In this document: positions 16,980 through 27,100 of the stretch, piece after piece | Numbering within the stretch: position 1 is the stretch's first letter | Layout: the number at the start of each line of letters is the position of its first letter | DNA from: Danxiaibacter sp048498555 | GTDB lineage: Bacteria > Bacteroidota > Bacteroidia > Chitinophagales > Chitinophagaceae | DNA: 64,000 bases | Reading direction: 5' to 3' | Assembly (NCBI GenBank): GCA_048498555.1 | Contig: JBEHXT010000012.1 | Location: 62,001 to 126,000 of the forward strand | Made by a program: the position numbers and the translations under genes | The notes under the pieces: generated by a model | Told to the model about the DNA's origin: nothing | Database searches by the model: none | What the model saw: the letters and a program-made list of their open reading frames with translations, nothing else

Positions 16980-19484
16980 TTAATCAGCAATAAACACAGC
17001 GTTGGCAAACATCAGCCTTCCATTCTCCCAAAAATTCCTGAACAATACATCATCCGCAAGATAGATAACGGAACCTGTTCCGATATTTTGTTCGCCGAAC
17101 AAAAGGCCGTTTTTCAAATGCGGCATAAGCTTGCTCCCTACAAAACCCGCCACGTGGTCCTTTGCAGAAATCGTCCCTATGTTCCAGCCATTTTTAGTGT
17201 ACTCATACATGTTACCATCCTGCTTGAGGGTGTAGTAGAAATCAGGGTATCCAAAAGCCAGCGGATGTGAATTATCCAGCCGTACTTTATAGATTGCGCC
17301 AGGTATTTCATTGGCAACCTCATCGCGCTCGCGCTCAGAATATCTTTTCAGCAATAATGAATCTTCCTTGTTTTCCTTACCCTTTTCATCGCTTTTATCT
17401 TCCTTCAGCTTAATACCCCAATCGCCTGAAGCCATTTGTTTCATGGCATTTTCCATAGCAATCAGCCTGCCGCCCTCGGCAACAAAGGTTTTAATCTTTT
17501 CTGTCAAGCGGGCATCATCTAAAGCTCTGTAATTGCCATCAGGCATGATTAAAACATCATAATTGCCAAGTGTAAGCCGTCCCAGTTCGTTCGCATTTAA
17601 TAGTGTAACAGGATAATTCAATACCTGGTCAAAAAAGTTCCAGACTTCACCTGCGGAAAGTGATGAAGTTTGCTCACCTGTAAGCATCGCCACTTTTACG
17701 GGCTTGATAAACCGTATATCCGGAGAACCAAAATCCGCTCCCTGGTCAACAAACCCGCCAGCTACAGCATCCGGTTGAATATTGAATTCAGTGCAAAGGC
17801 TGTTTACCACATCATTCCAGCTTGTAATGTTGTTGCCTTTTAAAACAATTAAAGTGCCCTGCTTGTACACTTTATTATTATACGTAAAAGGTTTATCGCT
17901 CACACGCACACGTACTTTTCTTTTCAATAGTGCGGCCAGCAATTTGGCTCCATCAAAAGAGTTATAAGGTATAAGCAACCCGTAATCGGAACTAACTTTT
18001 TGAATAGCAGGAGTTGTTTTAAATGCACCGACTTCCAATTTTTCTTTTACTGCATAAGCTTTTACGCCATATACGTATGGTAATGACCATGCGGTTATAT
18101 CATACGTGATAGAGTCATTTAACTTGGTCACAGGTTCAAACAATACTCTCGCCATCGCACTTCTTGGCTGGAATGCAGACACGGCCAACTGATAGCCTTC
18201 GTTCACGAAGGACTCCTCTTTTCCTGAAAAATAATTATACCCTTTAAAGCCGCTGGCGCTTAAAGAACCGTATTCAATTCCATTTTTATCCAACAGGTCG
18301 GCCACCGCTTTAATGTTATTAAAGCTACTGGAAGTAACAACATACGTTTTGTAGTTATTGCTGGAGCCATTACGGTTGTTGTCAAAAAACTTTTGAAACT
18401 CAGATAAGAGCCTGTCTGCATTTTTAGAAGAAGTTTCGATGGTTGACAAACCTGTGGTATAGTGATGTATGGCTCTGTCAAACAACGTAAGTGTGTCCTT
18501 TTCACCATTAACAATACCAAGCCCTGCACGGATTCCACCTTGTTCGAACGTCATGCCAATAGCGCCATTATACATGGGGTAAGTATCACCATACGAGGGA
18601 TAAAACAGATCGAAGCGCTGGCGTGTAAAGTATAACCAGCCGTTGGCATCAAAATATTTTGCATTATTCTTTCCGATCAATGTTTGAAACTCACGCTGCC
18701 ATTGCGTAATCACTTCGTGGTAAGGCTCTGCTGCCGGAGCAAAATAATAGGGCTGATTATAACCCTGTTCATGAAAATCTACATGCACCTGGGGCATCCA
18801 CTCGTTGTACTTTTTCATGCGCTGCTGTGACTCAATTTGTGTTTGCCAGGCCCAGTCACGATTGAGGTCAAAATTATAATGATTGGTCCTGCCTTGCGGC
18901 CAGGGCTCGCTATGTTCACGTGATTGCGGATCAACATTAAAACTTGTTCCTACAACGGAGTTGTACCAGTTTACATACCTGTCACGGCCATCAGGATTTA
19001 CGCAGGGATCCATGATGATTACGGTATTCTTTAGCCATTCTTTTGTTTGTGTGTTGGCTGGATCAACCAGCGCGAACAAGGTTAGCATCGCGGCCTCGGA
19101 CGAAGCAGGTTCGTTACCATGAACATTATAACTTAACCACACAACAACAGGCGGCTTTGTTCCACTTGCTGCAGGCTTATCTTTTCCTATTCCCGTCATC
19201 TTCAGGTTACTCTGCCTAATGGATTCCAGTTGTTTCAGGTTCTCCGGCAATGCTATATACGCAAGGGCAAGCTCACGCCCTTCATTGGTTGCACCGTACT
19301 GCTCATACTTCACCATATCAGGCCTGGCCTGCGCCACCTTCTTAAAATATTCTACTAATTTATAATGGGGAGTGAATTTCGTTCCAACCTTATAATGCAA
19401 AAATTGCTCTGGAGACTCAAGCGATTGAGCAATAAGACAGTTAGCAATAGTTGCCGATAACAGCAACGCAAGTATTTTCTTCAT
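16980..19484 (-). CDS. Secreted M14-family zinc carboxypeptidase
   Basis: An 834-residue exported metallopeptidase (signal peptide ending CLIAQ). The catalytic domain, residues about 40-350, has the zinc ligands H122 and E125 in NVHGNEPASSEAA, the third ligand H238 in VHVDFHEQG, Arg in NPDGRDRY and the catalytic Glu314 in GMTFEQGG. The remaining 480 residues are a C-terminal region with a glutamine-amidotransferase-like alpha/beta part around residues 600-700 (VAMLTGEQTS, YDVLIMPDGNY, LIAMENAMKQ) as in long Bacteroidota M14 proteins. It would trim peptides or cell-wall peptides in the periplasm or outside. It stands alone on the - strand, divergent from ggt across a repeat-filled spacer. Confidence 0.92.
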   Translation of the reverse strand: MKKILALLLSATIANCLIAQSLESPEQFLHYKVGTKFTPHYKLVEYFKKVAQARPDMVKYEQYGATNEGRELALAYIALPENLKQLESIRQSNLKMTGIGKDKPAASGTKPPVVVWLSYNVHGNEPASSEAAMLTLFALVDPANTQTKEWLKNTVIIMDPCVNPDGRDRYVNWYNSVVGTSFNVDPQSREHSEPWPQGRTNHYNFDLNRDWAWQTQIESQQRMKKYNEWMPQVHVDFHEQGYNQPYYFAPAAEPYHEVITQWQREFQTLIGKNNAKYFDANGWLYFTRQRFDLFYPSYGDTYPMYNGAIGMTFEQGGIRAGLGIVNGEKDTLTLFDRAIHHYTTGLSTIETSSKNADRLLSEFQKFFDNNRNGSSNNYKTYVVTSSSFNNIKAVADLLDKNGIEYGSLSASGFKGYNYFSGKEESFVNEGYQLAVSAFQPRSAMARVLFEPVTKLNDSITYDITAWSLPYVYGVKAYAVKEKLEVGAFKTTPAIQKVSSDYGLLIPYNSFDGAKLLAALLKRKVRVRVSDKPFTYNNKVYKQGTLIVLKGNNITSWNDVVNSLCTEFNIQPDAVAGGFVDQGADFGSPDIRFIKPVKVAMLTGEQTSSLSAGEVWNFFDQVLNYPVTLLNANELGRLTLGNYDVLIMPDGNYRALDDARLTEKIKTFVAEGGRLIAMENAMKQMASGDWGIKLKEDKSDEKGKENKEDSLLLKRYSERERDEVANEIPGAIYKVRLDNSHPLAFGYPDFYYTLKQDGNMYEYTKNGWNIGTISAKDHVAGFVGSKLMPHLKNGLLFGEQNIGTGSVIYLADDVLFRNFWENGRLMFANAVFIAD

Positions 19485-19540
19485 AATATGTGGAAATAGA
19501 TAGGTGAAAATAGTAGAATTTGGGGAATTTAAGGAGGAAG

Positions 19541-19731
19541 GGAGAAGGTATCAGGTTTGAGGCTTGAGGCGTAAGGTGTAAGGCGTGAGGTTTGGGGCTA
19601 GACATACGCACCTTACATCCCTACCTCTCACACCTCATACCTTATACCTTACACCTTACACCTTACACCTTATACCTTGTACCTTATACCTTATACCTCA
19701 CACCTTGCTCCTCAAACCTGAAACCTTTTCT
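19541..19731. repeat. Long inverted pair of AGGTGTAAGG-class arrays in a divergent spacer
   Basis: The left arm (19545-19600) reads GGTATCAGGTTTGAGG and similar; the right arm (19608-19727) is the complement type (CCTTATACCTTACACC repeated about a dozen times). 19545-19562 pairs with 19710-19727 with very few mismatches. The array separates the divergent M14 and ggt genes and is in open frame with ggt, creating a false 53-residue extension rich in TPHTLYL-like words. Confidence 0.8.
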
Positions 19732-19743
19732 TTAAATTGCCTT

Positions 19744-21459
19744 ATGAAGAAGAACACGCTACTGCTAATTTCATTAACGGCTTTACTGCAATCAACAATC
19801 GCCCAACAACCATTGGTTGGCGCAGGGAAGAAGGTCGATCCATATAATTATTCCATTACCAAAAACGCAACATTCAACAAGGCTTCTGTAGCAAGCGCAC
19901 ACCCGCTGGCGAGTATGGTTGGTGCCTCCATAATGCAACAAGGCGGAAATGCTTTTGATGCGGCTATAGCAACGCAACTTACGCTTGCCGTTGTTTACCC
20001 CGGTGCGGGGAATCTTGGCGGAGGCGGATTTTTACTCGCAAGAAAAAACAATGGGGACTTAGTCGGCCTTGATTATCGCGAGAAAGCTCCCGCCCATGCA
20101 ACCCGCGACATGTATCTTGATAAGGATGGCAAGGCACAGACCAACCTTTCACAAAACGGCCATATGTCTTCTGGTGTCCCGGGAACAGTTGCAGGGCTTT
20201 TTGCAACATACCTGTATGCTAAACTTCCTTTCAAAATATTAATTCAACCAGCGATTGACCTTGCCGAGCATGGATTTGTAATTACAGAGCACGAGGCCAG
20301 GTCATTGAATGGCAATAAAGCCGACTTCATAAAATATAGCACTAAAGCGTCCGCGTTTATAAAAGACCATGAATGGAAAGCTGGTGATACGCTGGTGCAA
20401 AAAGACCTCGCTGAAACATTGAAACGCATCAGGGACAATGGACAAAAAGGTTTTTATGAAGGAAGGACCGCTGAACTAATCGTTGATGAGATGAAACGCG
20501 GGAACGGCTTAATAACATTGCAGGACTTAAAAGAATATTCAGCGAAACAAAGAACTCCGGTAACCGTCAACTACCGCGGGTTTGAAGTGATCAGTTTTGC
20601 ACCACCAAGTAGCGGAGGCATCCTTCTCGCGCAAATGTTGAAAATGGCAGAAAAATTTCCTTTGTCAGAATATGGATTTCAATCACCCAAAGCTGTTCAA
20701 CTAATGGTGGAAGTTGAGCGCCGCGCATATGCGGACAGGGCTAAATACATGGGTGACCCCGATTTTTGGAAAGTGCCTGCAAAGATGCTGATGAGTGATG
20801 CGTATCTTACACAACGGATGCAAGACTATGCAGTTGATAAAGCGGGTAAAAGCACAAACATCAGCTATGGCATGTTGAAAGAAAGTGAGGAAACAACGCA
20901 TCTAAGCATAATGGATGCTGAAGGCAATATGGTTGCAGTTACAACAACACTCAACAACGGGTATGGCAGCAAAACGGTGGTTGCCGGCGCTGGCTTTCTA
21001 CTAAATGATGAAATGGATGATTTCAGCATAAAACCAGGCGTTCCAAATATGTACGGTGCAGTGGGCGGCGAAGCCAATGCCATTCAGCCGGGCAAGCGCA
21101 TGTTAAGTTCTATGACGCCGACTTTGTTGTTGAAAGATCACAAGCCATTTGTTGTTGTAGGCACTCCGGGTGGCACAACCATTCCTACTTCGGTTTTTCA
21201 AAGTATTGTGAACGTGGTGGACTTTTCTATGAATGCAGAAGAGGCTGTTAACAAACCCAAATTTCATCATCAGTGGCTACCTGATGTGGTTTATATAGAA
21301 AAGGGCTTTTCACCTGCAACAAGTGATGCTTTAAAACAAATGGGTTATTCAATAGAACAACGCGGCGCAATTGGCAGGACTGAGCTCATTAAAATAAGCG
21401 GTGGTAAACTGGAGACAGCAGCAGACAAACGTGGCGATGACAGCGTGGCTGGATTTTGA
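19744..21459 (+). CDS. ggt: Gamma-glutamyltransferase precursor
   Basis: The enzyme cleaves gamma-glutamyl bonds of glutathione and transfers the glutamyl group to water or amino acids in the periplasm. The protein is 571 residues from ATG 19744, with signal peptide ending STIAQ. It matures by self-cleavage before the catalytic Thr384 in EETTHLSIMD, giving large and small subunits. Other family blocks are GGNAFDAAIATQLTLAVV, GAGNLGGGGFLLAR, REKAPAHATRDMY, GVPGTVAGL, PPSSGGILL, NDEMDDFSIKPGVPN and GTPGGTTIPTSVFQ. The open frame extends upstream to 19585, but that part is a translated repeat array and is rejected. Its promoter probably lies in or close to that array. Confidence 0.96.
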   Translation: MKKNTLLLISLTALLQSTIAQQPLVGAGKKVDPYNYSITKNATFNKASVASAHPLASMVGASIMQQGGNAFDAAIATQLTLAVVYPGAGNLGGGGFLLARKNNGDLVGLDYREKAPAHATRDMYLDKDGKAQTNLSQNGHMSSGVPGTVAGLFATYLYAKLPFKILIQPAIDLAEHGFVITEHEARSLNGNKADFIKYSTKASAFIKDHEWKAGDTLVQKDLAETLKRIRDNGQKGFYEGRTAELIVDEMKRGNGLITLQDLKEYSAKQRTPVTVNYRGFEVISFAPPSSGGILLAQMLKMAEKFPLSEYGFQSPKAVQLMVEVERRAYADRAKYMGDPDFWKVPAKMLMSDAYLTQRMQDYAVDKAGKSTNISYGMLKESEETTHLSIMDAEGNMVAVTTTLNNGYGSKTVVAGAGFLLNDEMDDFSIKPGVPNMYGAVGGEANAIQPGKRMLSSMTPTLLLKDHKPFVVVGTPGGTTIPTSVFQSIVNVVDFSMNAEEAVNKPKFHHQWLPDVVYIEKGFSPATSDALKQMGYSIEQRGAIGRTELIKISGGKLETAADKRGDDSVAGF

Positions 21460-21461
21460 GA

Positions 21462-21731
21462 AGCGATGAAGTTGTAGGTTATAAGTTGAACGTTATAAGT
21501 TCTACGTTGTACGTTTATTGAAGCGGAGAGAGAAAGCTTAAAGCCTAAAGCTTAAAACTGAGCGCACTAATCGCTGATGTTGGATGTAGCGATGTCTGAT
21601 TTTAAGGCAACTCATAGTTTAGTTTACAACGAATGCTTTGTGATATGGGCTAATACAACAGGCTTTCTATCGCCAACTAAGTAATTCAACGCCTGAAAGC
21701 TAACAGCTGACACCTGATACCTCATACCTAA
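21462..21731. repeat. Mixed degenerate arrays after ggt
   Basis: 21470-21525 is an ACGTTATAAGTT-class unit that ends in ACGTTTATTGAAGCGGAG, matching the end of units at 16700-16980. It is followed by AAAGCCTAAAGC-class words (21537-21560) and, at 21703-21728, by pyrimidine words of the CACCTGATACC class. Nothing coding is visible. Confidence 0.65.
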
Positions 21732-21742
21732 AAATAAACGCC

Positions 21743-22240
21743 ATGCAATTCGAAGAAAGTTTTTTAACAGAGATGGAGAAAAGATTCAAATCCTGCAAAA
21801 GCCTGGGCGATGAAACATTCAAGCAGCTGGAAGAAAATGATTTTTATTTTAAACCGTCGGAAGAAAGCAATAGCATCGCCATCATCGTACAACACATGTA
21901 TGGTAATATGATGAGCAGGTTCACCAACTTTCTTACTGAAGACGGAGAGAAACAATGGCGCAAGCGGGATGCTGAATTTGAGGCTTCCGATACTACAACC
22001 AAAGACCTGCTTGACTTTTGGAACACAGGCTGGAACTGTGTATTCAAAGCCATTGCAGATCTGAAGCCTGAAGATCTGACAAAGACCGTTTACATACGCT
22101 CCGAACCATTGGTTGTGTTTGATGCTCTTATAAGGCAATTCGGGCATTACGCCTATCACGCCGGACAAATTGTGATGATTGGAAAAATGTTGAAAGATAA
22201 AAACTGGAAATCGCTCAGTATTCCGAAAGCAAAAAAATAG
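21743..22240 (+). CDS. DinB-like DUF1572 family protein
   Basis: A 165-residue cytosolic helical bundle of the DinB superfamily, DUF1572 type. The putative metal ligands are H51 (VQHMYGNMMSRF), H135 and H139 (FGHYAYHAGQIV). The family has no firmly known reaction. The gene ends three bases before the HAD gene, so the two are very likely co-transcribed and co-translated, which hints at a shared small-molecule pathway. It shares only the fold with the DinB protein at 8515-9027. Confidence 0.88.
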   Translation: MQFEESFLTEMEKRFKSCKSLGDETFKQLEENDFYFKPSEESNSIAIIVQHMYGNMMSRFTNFLTEDGEKQWRKRDAEFEASDTTTKDLLDFWNTGWNCVFKAIADLKPEDLTKTVYIRSEPLVVFDALIRQFGHYAYHAGQIVMIGKMLKDKNWKSLSIPKAKK

Positions 22241-22243
22241 CCC

Positions 22244-22900
22244 ATGAAGCCGCAAGCAATCATTTTTGACATGGATGGAACGCTTATCGACAATAATCCT
22301 TATCACATCCTCGCCTGGCAGGAGTTTTACAAAGGCCTTGGCCGTGAACTAACGCTGGAACATTATAAAAAAAATATGAATGGCAAAGTGAACAGGGAAA
22401 TATTTGAAGATATTTTCAACCGCAAGCTTACGCCAGAAGAGCTCACCGATTATATACACCAGAAGGAATCATTGTACCGCCAATTATACGAACCACATAT
22501 AGCGCCCATATCGGGGTTGATGGATCTGTTGCAATCCATTTCTGCAGCAAAAATACCAATGGCCGTTGCAACGTCTGGTTTGCCTGTGAACATCCAGTTT
22601 GCGTTTGACAGGTTATCCATGAGGCATTATTTTGAAGTGGTTGTTGATTCAACATACATTACGAAGGGGAAACCTAATCCAGAGATATACCTGAAGGCGG
22701 CAGAACTTGTGCAAGCCGACCCTGCTAAATGCGTTGCATTCGAGGATGCTATCGCCGGCATCAGGTCCGCAAAAAGCGCCGGCATGAAAGTAGTGGCACT
22801 ATCCACCACACATGCACGAGAGGATCTTGGTGAGGCAGACCTCATCATCAACGATTACAATGATATTACGTTACCCCAGATTGAATTATTATTGGGCTAA
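22244..22900 (+). CDS. HAD-superfamily phosphatase, beta-phosphoglucomutase-like
   Basis: A 218-residue HAD hydrolase of subfamily IA. Motif I is FDMDGTLIDNN with nucleophile Asp9 and acid/base Asp11, the helical cap follows (residues about 18-85), motif II is AVATSG at about 108, motif III has the Lys in TKGKPNPEIYLKAAEL, and motif IV is CVAFEDAIAGIRSAKSAGM. The cap resembles that of beta-phosphoglucomutases and sugar-phosphate phosphatases, so a phosphosugar is the likely substrate. It follows the DUF1572 gene by three bases. Exact substrate not determinable. Confidence 0.9.
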   Translation: MKPQAIIFDMDGTLIDNNPYHILAWQEFYKGLGRELTLEHYKKNMNGKVNREIFEDIFNRKLTPEELTDYIHQKESLYRQLYEPHIAPISGLMDLLQSISAAKIPMAVATSGLPVNIQFAFDRLSMRHYFEVVVDSTYITKGKPNPEIYLKAAELVQADPAKCVAFEDAIAGIRSAKSAGMKVVALSTTHAREDLGEADLIINDYNDITLPQIELLLG

Positions 22901-22956
22901 CCACGCGCCTTCAATTTTTGGACTTTTAGTATTGACATCTAACCCCCGGTTTTACA

Positions 22957-23955
22957 ATGCACACTTTTATTTTTGACGAACAGCCCGGCCGAACGGCCAT
23001 CAGCAACGGCAAGGAATATTTATTTTTTTCCGGCTATAGCTATCTCGGCATGGGCCATGTGCCGGAGTTTAATGCGCTGCTCCAGGAGGGTTTGCGCAAA
23101 TTTGGGCCGCTCTTCCCATCGTCCCGTATTTCCAATACCAGGCTGGCTTTGTTCGAAGCATGCGAACAATTGTTGTCGTCCATCACCGGTTTTGAGGATA
23201 CTGTTTTGGTTTCTTCAGGATTTGTTGCCGGGCGCTTATCAACAGAAGTATGGGGGCAAACATTGCAATACCCAGCCAATGCACATCCTGCCATCAGGCC
23301 ACGGTTTGGTAGTATGCAAGCCATAGCAGAAAATATTGTTGCAACAGATTCCATCAATATCCTCGATGCGTCCATCAATCAATTTTCCTTCTACAAGCCT
23401 GACCTTGATCTTTGCATTGTAGATGACTCACACGGCTTTGGTTTACTTGGTGCAGATGGTGAAGGTATCGCATCCTCTGTTCCCTTTGCGAAGGGCAAAG
23501 GCATGATCACTTATTCGTTATCTAAAGCATGCAATATAATTGCAGGCGCCATAAGTTGTTCGGGAGAAGTAGCACGCAAACTCAGGTCAATGCCGGAATA
23601 CACCGCAGCAACAGCGCCTTCGCCAGCTTTCCTTTACGCTTTCATGCACGCCCAGGGGCTTTACTCGGCGCAGCGAAAAAAGCTTCAGCAGAACATAAAA
23701 TATTTCCGTTCATTACTTGGAGACACTGCAAAAATCAAGTCTCCGCATGGCCTACCTATTTTTATTCTCCCCCCTTCTATTAATGAGCTGGAGCTGGCTG
23801 AAGCAGGAATAATTATCTCCTCTTTTGCTTATCCAAACCCCAGCGGGCAAAAAATTCAACGCATAGTGTTAAATGCATTACATACCCCGGGCGACCTTGA
23901 AAAACTGGCAAGCTGTTTGAATAAGTTATTGCAAGGGCTTAACTGGCCTGGCTAA
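22957..23955 (+). CDS. Short alpha-oxoamine-synthase-like PLP enzyme
   Basis: A 332-residue fold-type I PLP enzyme related to 8-amino-7-oxononanoate synthase and 2-amino-3-ketobutyrate CoA ligase. Marks are FFSGYSYLGMGH near the N terminus, SSRISNTRLALFEACEQLL, the cofactor-binding DDSHGFGLLGADGEG (Asp157, His159) and the Schiff-base Lys190 in YSLSKACNIIAGA. It is 50-60 residues shorter than normal members and lacks the usual N-terminal helix, so it may act on something other than a biotin precursor; no bio genes are nearby. It lies 56 bases behind the HAD gene in the same direction and has a terminator behind it. Confidence 0.82.
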   Translation: MHTFIFDEQPGRTAISNGKEYLFFSGYSYLGMGHVPEFNALLQEGLRKFGPLFPSSRISNTRLALFEACEQLLSSITGFEDTVLVSSGFVAGRLSTEVWGQTLQYPANAHPAIRPRFGSMQAIAENIVATDSINILDASINQFSFYKPDLDLCIVDDSHGFGLLGADGEGIASSVPFAKGKGMITYSLSKACNIIAGAISCSGEVARKLRSMPEYTAATAPSPAFLYAFMHAQGLYSAQRKKLQQNIKYFRSLLGDTAKIKSPHGLPIFILPPSINELELAEAGIIISSFAYPNPSGQKIQRIVLNALHTPGDLEKLASCLNKLLQGLNWPG

Positions 23956-23987
23956 CAAATCAACAACAGACTCCTATATATATATCC

Positions 23988-24024
23988 GGCCGCACATCAT
24001 ACAAAATATGCGGCCTCTTTTTTT
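23988..24024 (+). terminator. Rho-independent terminator
   Basis: Stem GGCCGCA (23988-23994) with TGCGGCC (24009-24015), loop of 14 bases, followed by a T-rich tail. It ends the DUF1572-HAD-PLP enzyme transcript. Confidence 0.85.
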
Positions 24025-24131
24025 CTCTCACATAAAACCTCTTCTTAATATTTGAAAGAGCTTTACAAATAAACTTATCGTTCAAATTTTTAGAATTATC
24101 TTGCCACCTTAATTAGTGTGCAGTTTGTGGA

Positions 24132-27100
24132 ATGAAAATAGTTAAGAAATCTCTGAGGATATTGGGTCGTTCGCTATTGGTTTTACTGGCGTTTCTGTTG
24201 CTGGTATGGCTGCTCATTCAAACTGAAACAGTACAGAATTACATGGTGGGCAAAGCCACCAAACGTTTATCCAAAGATTTACACACAGAAGTTACCATTC
24301 AGCATGTAAGCCTTTCTCTTTTTAACCGTGCAAACCTCGAAGGCACGCTGATCCGCGATCTACAAAAAGACACGCTTCTCTATGCTGGCAAACTCAAAGT
24401 AAGAATTACGGACTGGTTCTTTTTTAAAAAGACGGCAGACTTTAAGTATGTGGGATTGGAAGATGCGACGATTAAACTGCAGCGCACCACAAAAACATGG
24501 AACTACCAGTTTATTGCCGATCATTTTTCCGGAAAGGATACAAGCCTCCCTCCTGCCAAAGTAGCAACGGCCAAACCACCTTCATCAGCAGACTCAACCA
24601 AGGGCACCGTTTTCGATATAAAAAAGGTAGACCTGAAGAATGTCTCTTTTTTGTATAACGATAAGTGGATCGGGCAACGCATGCTGGTTAAAGTGGGCAG
24701 CATGGTTATGGATGCAGACAAAATAGACATGGAGAAAAGCATTTTTGCCATCAATGAAGTTGAGCTGGATAAACCCTATTTTGCCCTGTACGATTTTGAC
24801 GGGTTAAGGCCGGATAGCCTTCGCCCAAAGAAACAAATCGATACAGGAATGTATTTTAATGAAGGCGACATTTACCTAACTGCCAAAAAATTAAAACTCA
24901 CAAACGGATACATCGCCATTGAACAGCCGGGACGGCCTGTTACTCCGGGTTATTTTGAGCCCGCTAATATCTGGATCAGCAGCATCAACGCCAACTTCAA
25001 CAATGTTACTTTCATTAAAGACACCATTAAGGCAAAAGTAGAACTGTCCGCAAAGGAAAGAAGCGGCCTGGCAATAAGAAAGCTAACTGCACAGTTCAGG
25101 CTTACGCCGCAAATAATGGAGTTTGCCCGAATGGACCTAAGGACAAACAAAAGCCATCTTACCGACTACTACGCGATGCGCTATAACGACTTTAATGAAG
25201 ACATGAATGAGTATATTGACAGTGTGTCAATGACCGCACGTTTTCGCAATTCGCTCGTGCACTCTGATGATATTGCCTTTTTTGCGCCGGAGATGAAAGA
25301 CTGGAAAAAAGAGGTATTGATGAGCGGGAGGTTTGACGGAACAGTCAGCAATTTTGATGTAAAGAACCTTTTTCTGAAGAGCGGCAATGCCACATACGTC
25401 AGCGGGCATTTAGGCATGCGCGGGCTGCCCGATATTGATAAAACACAAATCAATTTTACCGACGGCAATATTCAAACCAACTACAATGAATCGGCCATTT
25501 TATACAAAGGCATACAGGACATAAAAACACCCGATCTGGCTGCTCTCGGAAATATTCGGTTCGTTGGCTCTTATAAAGGCACCATTAATGATTTTACAAC
25601 GAATGGTAATATCACCAGTAATCTCGGCGGCGCGTATGCCAATGTAAGTATTAAATTTCCTAAAAAGGGCGACCCCTCCTATTCGGGAACCGTTGTTACG
25701 CGACAGTTCAACCTCGGACGATTTATTAATAACGATTTGTTTGGGCGAGCATCTTTTGATGGGAAGATCAATGGCAAGAGCTTTAATTTATCGCGGCTAA
25801 ATACCGTATTGGATGGTACATTCAAACAGTTTGAGTTTAACGGGTATAGCTATTCTGACCTCATCATTAATGGCAATATCCAGAAAAAACTATTTAATGG
25901 CGAGTTCAAATCGAATGATCCGAATTTTAGTTTTACCAGTAGTATTGCCATCGATCTGAACGGTGACCAACCCAGCTTCAACGTACTGGGGGATCTTGTA
26001 AATTCGGACTTTCAGAAACTCAATTTTACGCCACACGACCGGTTTATCCTTACAGGTTTATTTGACCTTAACTTTAAAGGAAAGAACATTGATGCCTTTT
26101 TAGGTACAGCCAAAATACTGAATGCCAACCTTACGCATGACAGCAGTAAGCTTAGCTTCGACTCACTTACCCTGAATGCGTTTGTTGATTCAGCCAGCAG
26201 AAAAATACTGCATGTTCAAAGTAATGAATTTGACCTGTTGGTTCGCGGGCAATACAACATTCTTGACCTTTCTACCAGCTTTCAGAGCTTCCTTCATAAA
26301 TATTATCCTTCGTTAATTAATGAGCCCGTAGCTGTTCCCAAAAATCAAAAATTCATTGTCGTATTTAAAACACGCGAGTTTGCCAAATACGCATCCATCC
26401 TTGACTCAAGGCTTACCGGGCTGGACAATGCGGTAATAGCGGGCGGTGTAAACACGGAAGATTCTGGATTTTATGTAGGAATGGATATTCCCTTCGTTCA
26501 ATATGACAAATACAAAATAGAGAACGCAAGAATAAACGGCCGCGGCAACTACAAAGATTTAACCCTCTCGGGTGATATAGGAAGCATTCATGTTTCTGAC
26601 AGCATGTATTTTCCAGGCACAGATCTCACGATTGCCTCAGCAGAGGATCATTCGGTAGTGCATCTTACTACAAAAGCAAACAACACATTAAACAATGCTA
26701 CATTAAATGCGGACGTGTACACGTTGAATGATGGTGTAAGGGTTAAATTCCGTCCTTCATCATTTATTATCAACGATAAAAAATGGAATCTGGAAAAGGA
26801 AGGCGAGATAGTTGTAAGAAAGAGTTTTGCCTCGGCATCAAATGTTAAGTTCAGCCAGGGCTTCCAGGAAATTGCAGTGGAAACGCAGGAAGAAGACGGC
26901 GGCAACACCAGTAACCTTGTAGTAAAGATCAAGAACCTTGTGCTGGGCGACTTTACTCCGTTGCTAATGAAGCAACCAACACTGGAAGGCCTTGCAAACG
27001 GCGAAGTATATTTGAGAGACTTTTTTGGCAAATTTGAAGCCGATGCCAATATCAAAACTGATGAGTTCAGACTGGACAACGACTCCATCGGAACCGTATT

